DNA of 64,000 nucleotides from Streptomyces sp. AC558_RSS880 (GTDB lineage Bacteria; Actinomycetota; Actinomycetes; Streptomycetales; Streptomycetaceae), in contig NZ_JAGMUJ010000007.1 in assembly GCF_019049255.1 (NCBI RefSeq), positions 1-64,000 on the forward strand, written 5' to 3'. Of the stretch, positions 59,205 to 64,000 are shown piece after piece; position 1 is the first letter of the stretch; the number at the start of each line of letters is the position of its first letter. Made by a program: the position numbers and the translations under genes. Below the pieces are notes generated by a model. That model ran no database searches. It saw only the letters and a program-made list of their open reading frames with translations, and had not been told where the DNA came from.

Positions 59205-59834
59205 ATGGGTTCCCCGCGCAACACTCTCCGTACGGGCCTCCCGTCCGGCACCGGGCGGCTGCTCGCCGGTGTGGCCTGGGTGGTGCTGCTGCTCGGGCTG
59301 TGGCTGTGGGGCAGCGGGCGGAGCGACGTACCCGCCGGGATGTCCGGGACCGCCACCGGCGACATGGCGGCGGCCGGACGGCCGCCCGGGGTCGAACCGC
59401 CGCCCCCGCACCGCCCCTTGGCCGCCGCGGTGCCGCAGCGCCTCGACATCCCGGCCCTCGGCGTCCGCGTACCGGTGGCGGCCGGCGGGAACGGCCGGCC
59501 GGGCGCGGTCCGCTGGTACACGGACGGGGTGACGCCGGGCGAGCCCGGCACCGCGCTGATGGTGGGGTCGGCCGGCCTCCGGCGCGTGGACGCCCTGGAG
59601 CCGGGCCGGACGATCCGGGTGGCCCGCGCGGACGCCGGGACCGCCGAGTTCACCGTGGAGGACGTCCAGGTCCTCTCCGGTGAACGGTTCGACGCCCGGC
59701 GGGCCCACGAGCCGCGCCACGAGGGACGGGCCGAACTCCTTCTGGTCGCCTGCGGCGAGGCCCCCGACCGGGTCACCGGCAGGTGCACGGCCGACGCGAT
59801 CGTCTCGGCGTACCTGACCGGAACCGGCACCTGA
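59205..59834 (+). CDS. Sortase-fold (class E/F-like) protein lacking the usual His
   Basis: A 209-residue protein with an N-terminal membrane anchor (GVAWVVLLLGLWLWGSG) and a Pro-rich linker, then a sortase beta-barrel: LDIPALGVRVPVAAGGNGRP, TDGVTPGEPGTALMVGSAG, and LLLVACGEAPDRVTG. Class F sortases have GHVD where this has GSAG, so Ser122 replaces the catalytic His. Cys183 remains. It is therefore likely inactive as a transpeptidase or differs in mechanism. Confidence 0.75.
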   Translation: MGSPRNTLRTGLPSGTGRLLAGVAWVVLLLGLWLWGSGRSDVPAGMSGTATGDMAAAGRPPGVEPPPPHRPLAAAVPQRLDIPALGVRVPVAAGGNGRPGAVRWYTDGVTPGEPGTALMVGSAGLRRVDALEPGRTIRVARADAGTAEFTVEDVQVLSGERFDARRAHEPRHEGRAELLLVACGEAPDRVTGRCTADAIVSAYLTGTGT

Positions 59835-60152
59835 ACTCCGTACACCGCGACTGTTCCGCACACCACCTGACCCGGTCGGCGCCCCGCTCCCCGGAGGCCG
59901 CGAGGGCACTCGGTACACGGGAGCACCGGCCGGGCCCAGGGGTCGACCGGCGTCACGTCACGGACCGGTCGCGGTCCGTGATCCCCGCAGGTGGCCCCGT
60001 CCACCGGGCGGTACGGCACGACCGGGCGCGCCCGTGCCACCGGGCTGTAACAGACGGCGGACAAGGTTGGGTTCGGCCTCGTGGGCGTCGCGGGACGTAT
60101 GTCAGGATTGGGGCTCGGAGCACATGGAACAAGTGCACCCAAGGGGGGCTTG
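59835..60152. other. 318-bp intergenic stretch
   Basis: No gene seen. GTGACGTCACGG-like and ACCGGTCGCGGTCC elements give small hairpins around 59950-59985. AAGGGGGG at 60141-60148 is the ribosome site of the next gene. Confidence 0.5.
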
Positions 60153-61184
60153 ATGTACGGCAGCAGGGGGGTCGGGGCGTTCGCCGGGAGGCGGGCGTCC
60201 GCAGTGGTGCTGGGGGCGGCACTGCTGATCACAGGATGTTCCTCCTCGGACGACAAGGGGGACGAGCCGGACGCCGGCGCGGGGATCACACAGCAGCCGA
60301 AGGAGTCCGACCCGTTCTGGGTCAACCCGGACGGCACCGCCGCACGGCAGGTCGCCCAACTGGTGGAGGACGGCAGGAAGTCGGAGGCCGACCAGATCCG
60401 CAAGATCGCACAGCAGCCCGTCGGCGAGTGGATCAGCCCGGAGAACCCCGAGGAGCAGGCGCGCGGCTTCACCGAGGGCGCGGACAAGGCGGGCCGCACC
60501 GCGCTGCTGGTCCTCTACAACATCCCGCACCGCGACTGCGGCCAGTACTCGCAGGGCGGCGCCGCCGACGGCAACGCCTACCGCGCCTTCGTCGACGGTG
60601 TCGCCAAGGGCATCGGGGACCGTCCGGCGACCGTGATCCTGGAACCCGACGCGGTGCTGCACCTGGTGGACGGCTGCACCCCGGGCGAGTTCCACGAGGA
60701 GCGCTACGACCTCCTCAAGGGCGCCGTCGCCAAGCTGAAGGGCCTGAAGAACACCAAGGTCTACCTGGACGCGGGCAACGCCGGCTGGGGCAACCCCGAC
60801 CAGATCCACGAGCCGCTGAAGCGGGCGGGCATCGACCAGGCCGACGGTTTCTCGGTGAACGTCTCCAACTTCTACTCCACCGAGGACTCCATCGCCTACG
60901 GCAAGCAGCTCTCCGCCAAGATCGGCGGCAAGCCCTTCGTCATCGACACCAGCCGCAACGGCAACGGCCCCTACACCGAGGGCGCCGCGGACGAACGCTG
61001 GTGCAACCCGCCCGGCCGCGCCCTCGGCGAGACCCCGACGACGAAGACGTCCGACCCCCTGGTCGACGCCTACCTGTGGGTCAAGCGCCCGGGAGAGTCG
61101 GACGGCGAGTGCAAGGGCGGCCCGAAGGCGGGCGAGTGGTGGCCGGAGTACGCCCTGAAACTGGCGGAGGGGTCAACTCCCTAG
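60153..61184 (+). CDS. cslZ: GH6 family glycoside hydrolase lipoprotein (CslZ-like)
   Basis: A 343-residue lipoprotein endoglucanase. Signal peptide with lipobox LITGC (lipidated Cys29). GH6 markers are YNIPHRDCGQYSQGGAAD, VILEPDAVLHLVDGC with the catalytic-region Asp, and DAGNAGWGNPDQIHEPLKRA, then the C-terminal VDAYLWVKRPGESDGEC. It would trim beta-1,4-glucan outside the cell. Being next to glxA and cslA, it matches the CslZ role in processing the tip glycan. It converges on glxA. Confidence 0.88.
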   Translation: MYGSRGVGAFAGRRASAVVLGAALLITGCSSSDDKGDEPDAGAGITQQPKESDPFWVNPDGTAARQVAQLVEDGRKSEADQIRKIAQQPVGEWISPENPEEQARGFTEGADKAGRTALLVLYNIPHRDCGQYSQGGAADGNAYRAFVDGVAKGIGDRPATVILEPDAVLHLVDGCTPGEFHEERYDLLKGAVAKLKGLKNTKVYLDAGNAGWGNPDQIHEPLKRAGIDQADGFSVNVSNFYSTEDSIAYGKQLSAKIGGKPFVIDTSRNGNGPYTEGAADERWCNPPGRALGETPTTKTSDPLVDAYLWVKRPGESDGECKGGPKAGEWWPEYALKLAEGSTP

Positions 61185-61198
61185 GGGCGCGGGGCTGT
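61175..61198. repeat. Dispersed GC-rich repeat overlapping cslZ 3' end
   Basis: A 24-bp copy (ACTCCCTAGGGGCGCGGGG core) of the element at 17619-17642. It includes the cslZ stop codon. Confidence 0.6.
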
Positions 61199-61205
61199 CG
61201 CCGCG

Positions 61206-61238
61206 TGGGCGCGGGAGAGCACAGCGTTCCCGCGCCCA
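61206..61238. terminator. Terminator between convergent cslZ and glxA
   Basis: Arms TGGGCGCGGGA and TCCCGCGCCCA with an eleven-base loop, in the 75-bp gap between stops. Confidence 0.8.
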
Positions 61239-61259
61239 TGAGCACGACCCGCGGGAGCG

Positions 61260-63200
61260 CTACGGAACCCGCACCCACCGCGCCTTACTGGGCGTCCCGT
61301 CCCCGTCGTTGACGAACAGCATGTACCACCCGGACTGGACCAGGTTCCTGTTCTCCGGCACCGTCACGGTGATCTTGTCCCCGTCGGCCTCGAAGTCCAG
61401 CGCGATCGACCGCTGGTCCACGTCCGTGACGTGCGTGGACGCACTCGGCCGGATCAGCCGCACGCTCTTGACCGACGCCGCGTCCGCGGAGGTGAACGTG
61501 CCGGACTCGCCGCGGGCGATGCTCTTCGGCCCGCCCGACAGCTCGGGCTGCTCGTTGTCGCCGTACAGGTACGGCGGCGTGTAGATCTCGATGCGCTGCT
61601 CGAACTTGCCCGGCTTGGTGTTGGCCTTGTCGGCGTAGAGCGAGTCGGAGCCGAAGACCATCACGCGGCCGTCGGGCAACAGGATCGAGCCCGAGTGGTA
61701 GTTGCGGCCCACCAGCGGGTCGGCGACCCGCCTGAACTCGTTCTTCTCCGTGTCGTAGAGCCGCGCCTCGAGGATGTTGGAGTCGCTGCGGCCCCGGTAG
61801 TCCTCCGAGCCGCCCGTGACCAGCACCTCGTCGTTCGGCAGGACCGACGCCTGCGGGTAGCGGGTGCCCTTGTCCAGCGAGGGGCCGTCGACGAACTTCG
61901 GGTCGTCGGCCTTGAGGTCGACGATCCGGGTCTTCTCACTGGACAGCTGGGACTCGCCGACCCCGCCGCCGCCGATCACCATGTACTTCTCGTCCTGCGC
62001 GGGCGGCAGCAGCACCGTGCCGGACGTCTCCATCATGTTCGGGTCGCTCAGCCCGGGGACCTTGGTGAACTTGTTGGTCTCCACGTCCCAGACGCCCGGG
62101 TCGCGGCCCACGTCGTCCGGTCCGTAGCCGGCGTTGGAGCCCGAGTAGAAGACCTTGCCGTTCTGCATCAGGAACAGCGCCGGGTACGTCGGGAACTGGC
62201 GGACCTCGTCGGTGTAGGTCCACTCCTTGGTCTCCGGGTCGTAGACCTCGTTCTTGCCCGGGACCAGCTGGCCGATGTCGTCGAGGCCGGAGACGCTGAG
62301 GATCTTCCCGTCGCTCAGGGTGGTGAGCGTCGGGTACCAGCGGGACTCCTTCATCGGGTCGACCTTGATGTACTTCTCGGCGACCGGGTCGAACTCGAAG
62401 GCGTCGTCGATGCCCTGGAAGTCCTTCTTGTCCAGGGCGAGTTTCTCCGCGATGCCGTACGTGTTGCGGGCGTCGGCGCCGGTCAGGCCCTGCACCCTGT
62501 AGTTGTCCTGGGTGCCGGTCTCGTACTTGGCGCCTTCCTTCTGCGCCTCGACGTAGATGCGGCCGACGCCCGGGGTGTTGCCCAGGAACTCGCCGGTCGC
62601 CGGGTCGAAGTTCTTCTTGGCGCGCGGGACGAGCACCGGGTCCTTGGAGACGAAGGTCTTGCCGTTCTCCTTGCCGGTGAACTTCGTGCCGGCGGGCAGG
62701 GTGATCGGCTTGTCGGGGTTCTCGTTGTTGACGATCATCAGGCCGCCGGCCTTCTTCACGTCACCCTTGAGCTTCTCGTACCGCTTGGTGCCGCCCGCGA
62801 TCAGCAGGTTGCCGTTGGCGAGCTGGGTGTGGCCGGTGCAGAACAGGTCGGTGGGCGTCGGCACCTTCTTGATGGTCCCCTTGACGGGGTCCCAGATCCG
62901 GGTGTCGTACTTCTTCGCGTCGAAGTTGTCCTGGTTGTTGCCGGACCCCGCGACGAGCAGCACCTTGCCGGTGCGCAGCAGCGCCGCGTGAATGGTGTTC
63001 TGCCGGTACTCCTCGGGGAACTCGACGATCTCCCACTTGCCGTTCGCGGCCTTGTACTCGGGCTGGTTGATCTTGTACTGGTGGTACTTCTCGGTGCCGA
63101 AGCGGTACAGCCACGGCCCGTTCATCCCGGCCAGCGCCAGCACCACCGCCGTGCCTATCGCGATCCGACGGGCCCGACGGCGGCCTGCACGGTCCTTCAT
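61260..63200 (-). CDS. glxA: GlxA, galactose-oxidase-like radical copper oxidase
   Basis: A 646-residue kelch-propeller oxidase. The N-terminal membrane anchor is RRIAIGTAVVLALAGMNGPW. Cys121 (DLFCTGHTQ) and Tyr289 within SRWYPTLT are placed to form the Cys-Tyr cofactor, with Trp288 beside it. The later RNYHSGSILLPDG supplies the second Tyr and a His ligand, and ASTHVTDVDQ the distal His. These fit the known S. lividans GlxA layout. Its ATG overlaps the cslA stop (ATGA), giving tight coupling. It acts on the CslA glycan during tip growth. Confidence 0.95.
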   Translation of the reverse strand: MKDRAGRRRARRIAIGTAVVLALAGMNGPWLYRFGTEKYHQYKINQPEYKAANGKWEIVEFPEEYRQNTIHAALLRTGKVLLVAGSGNNQDNFDAKKYDTRIWDPVKGTIKKVPTPTDLFCTGHTQLANGNLLIAGGTKRYEKLKGDVKKAGGLMIVNNENPDKPITLPAGTKFTGKENGKTFVSKDPVLVPRAKKNFDPATGEFLGNTPGVGRIYVEAQKEGAKYETGTQDNYRVQGLTGADARNTYGIAEKLALDKKDFQGIDDAFEFDPVAEKYIKVDPMKESRWYPTLTTLSDGKILSVSGLDDIGQLVPGKNEVYDPETKEWTYTDEVRQFPTYPALFLMQNGKVFYSGSNAGYGPDDVGRDPGVWDVETNKFTKVPGLSDPNMMETSGTVLLPPAQDEKYMVIGGGGVGESQLSSEKTRIVDLKADDPKFVDGPSLDKGTRYPQASVLPNDEVLVTGGSEDYRGRSDSNILEARLYDTEKNEFRRVADPLVGRNYHSGSILLPDGRVMVFGSDSLYADKANTKPGKFEQRIEIYTPPYLYGDNEQPELSGGPKSIARGESGTFTSADAASVKSVRLIRPSASTHVTDVDQRSIALDFEADGDKITVTVPENRNLVQSGWYMLFVNDGDGTPSKARWVRVP

Positions 63201-64000
63201 TCCTTACGTCCCCCAAGTCCACCAAGGGCGATCTGCATGGTCTGGTCGTTTCCGGGGGTCTCCCCGGTGCTCCCGGGGCCGCCGTGCGAGGCGGCCCAGG
63301 TGGGCCGGTCCTGCGGGGTGTGCTGCTGCGGCATCTGCGGCAGTTGCTGCGTGCGGGGTACCCCGGCGGGGTCCGGCTGCCCGCCGGCGGCGTGGGCGCC
63401 GGGCTTCTTCCGGTCCTGCCGCATGCCGTGCCGCCAGGCGAACATCGGCGCGGCGGTGATCAGCAGGGCGAAGGTCGCCCAGATCACCATCGCCGGGTGC
63501 GCGTGCCCGTAGACGTAGCCCGCGGCGATGGAACCGGCGAAGATCAGGATGAAGTACCAGTGGTACCGGAAGGTTCCGAACCAGGTGTCCGGGCTGGCCG
63601 AGTCACCCTTGGGGGTGACCACGAACTTGCTCTTCTTGCGCAGCACGGAGTCGATCAGCGCCTTCGCGTACAGCGGCGCCGACAGCGCGGACATCACCAT
63701 GCCGGCCACACCGCCGGAGCCCTCCGGCTCGTGCGGCGAGACGTTGTGCCGGCGGTTCCAGACGTACAGGCCGATCTGCAGGGCGGAGGCGTTGCCGTAG
63801 AGCATCAGCCAGACCGTGGGGTCGATGTTCACACCCGAGGCGCCCAGGCCCAGGAACAGCGCACAGCTGATCGCCGCCAGGATCCAGTTCAGGGCCGACA
63901 TCGGGTAGAAGATGATCATCATCGTGTAGTTGAAGAGCTTGCTCGGCGGGAGCGAGTACCAGCCCTTCCAGTACTGCTTGAGGATCGTCTCGTACGTACC
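63197..64000 (-). CDS. cslA: CslA cellulose-synthase-like glycosyltransferase, C-terminal part
   Basis: The frame enters from the right edge and encodes the last 267 residues. Visible are a GWYSLPPSKLFNYTMMIIFY stretch and about four to five membrane segments (ALNWILAAISCALFLGLGAS, PTVWLMLYGNASALQIGLYV, YHWYFILIFAGSIAAGYVYG, AMVIWATFALLITAAPMFAW), then a Pro/Gln-rich cytoplasmic tail. This is the C-terminal half of a GT2 family processive synthase; the catalytic motifs lie beyond the window. Coupled to glxA by a 4-bp overlap. The family reading rests on this context plus the membrane layout. Confidence 0.9.
   Translation of the reverse strand, partial: GTYETILKQYWKGWYSLPPSKLFNYTMMIIFYPMSALNWILAAISCALFLGLGASGVNIDPTVWLMLYGNASALQIGLYVWNRRHNVSPHEPEGSGGVAGMVMSALSAPLYAKALIDSVLRKKSKFVVTPKGDSASPDTWFGTFRYHWYFILIFAGSIAAGYVYGHAHPAMVIWATFALLITAAPMFAWRHGMRQDRKKPGAHAAGGQPDPAGVPRTQQLPQMPQQHTPQDRPTWAASHGGPGSTGETPGNDQTMQIALGGLGGRKE

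Overview
The window is high-GC actinobacterial DNA, almost certainly a Streptomyces chromosome. Codons end in G or C almost throughout, GTG and TTG starts are common, and many families are streptomycete-typical: the DasR-type GlcNAc PTS, DUF397/WhiJ-like regulators, DUF5753 and the CslA-GlxA glycan locus. From memory (not a search), the gene order at both ends resembles the S. coelicolor stretch running from the nagE region to cslA, so most of the window looks like core chromosome with an accessory block in the middle.

Left part (1-25 kb). A GlcNAc phosphotransferase cluster (two EIIC permeases and a small EIIB) carries three sites resembling DasR 'dre' operators. Housekeeping genes follow: rph, a lipoprotein, rdgB, tRNA-Leu(UAG), bcp, a GroES-like protein, a guanidine exporter behind a guanidine-I-like riboswitch, a class A penicillin-binding protein, a three-gene ABC-2 exporter, a DUF1707 protein, an SGNH hydrolase, a DUF445 protein, an MFS transporter, Hsp20, and a sugar acetyltransferase-TetR pair with a palindrome directly at the start codon.

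Middle part (25-45 kb). This is accessory DNA: small secreted proteins, an HTH-TM-peptidoglycan-binding protein, an LD-transpeptidase-like protein, a GNAT remnant, a possible toxin-antitoxin pair (DUF6247 plus a RelE-like ORF), a WhiJ/DUF397/HATPase regulatory triad, and a defence-like divergent pair: a PLD-DEAD helicase-DUF3427 protein facing an SRA-HNH (type IV restriction) endonuclease. The 35.5-39.8 kb stretch looks visibly less GC-rich than its surroundings. Next come a membrane protein with a probable frameshifted start, a small ORF, a HisRS-like protein and an HxlR-regulated NAD(P)-binding protein. Two of these genes share duplicated 3' ends.

Right part (44-64 kb). A UlaG-like metallo-hydrolase, a SEC-C protein, a YidC paralogue, an FAH-family enzyme, a secreted protein with two fused erythromycin-esterase domains, a ROK regulator divergent from a Gfo/Idh/MocA dehydrogenase with a palindromic operator between them, and a CBM2-bearing sugar dehydrogenase behind a CebR-like box. 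Directly behind the CBM2 gene's stop codon, in the same frame, is a truncated IPT/TIG domain. The window ends in a HAD phosphatase, a sortase-fold protein lacking the usual His, and the cslA-glxA pair with a convergent GH6 lipoprotein, which is the tip-associated beta-glucan locus of Streptomyces.

I found no rRNA, CRISPR array, IS element, transposase or integrase.
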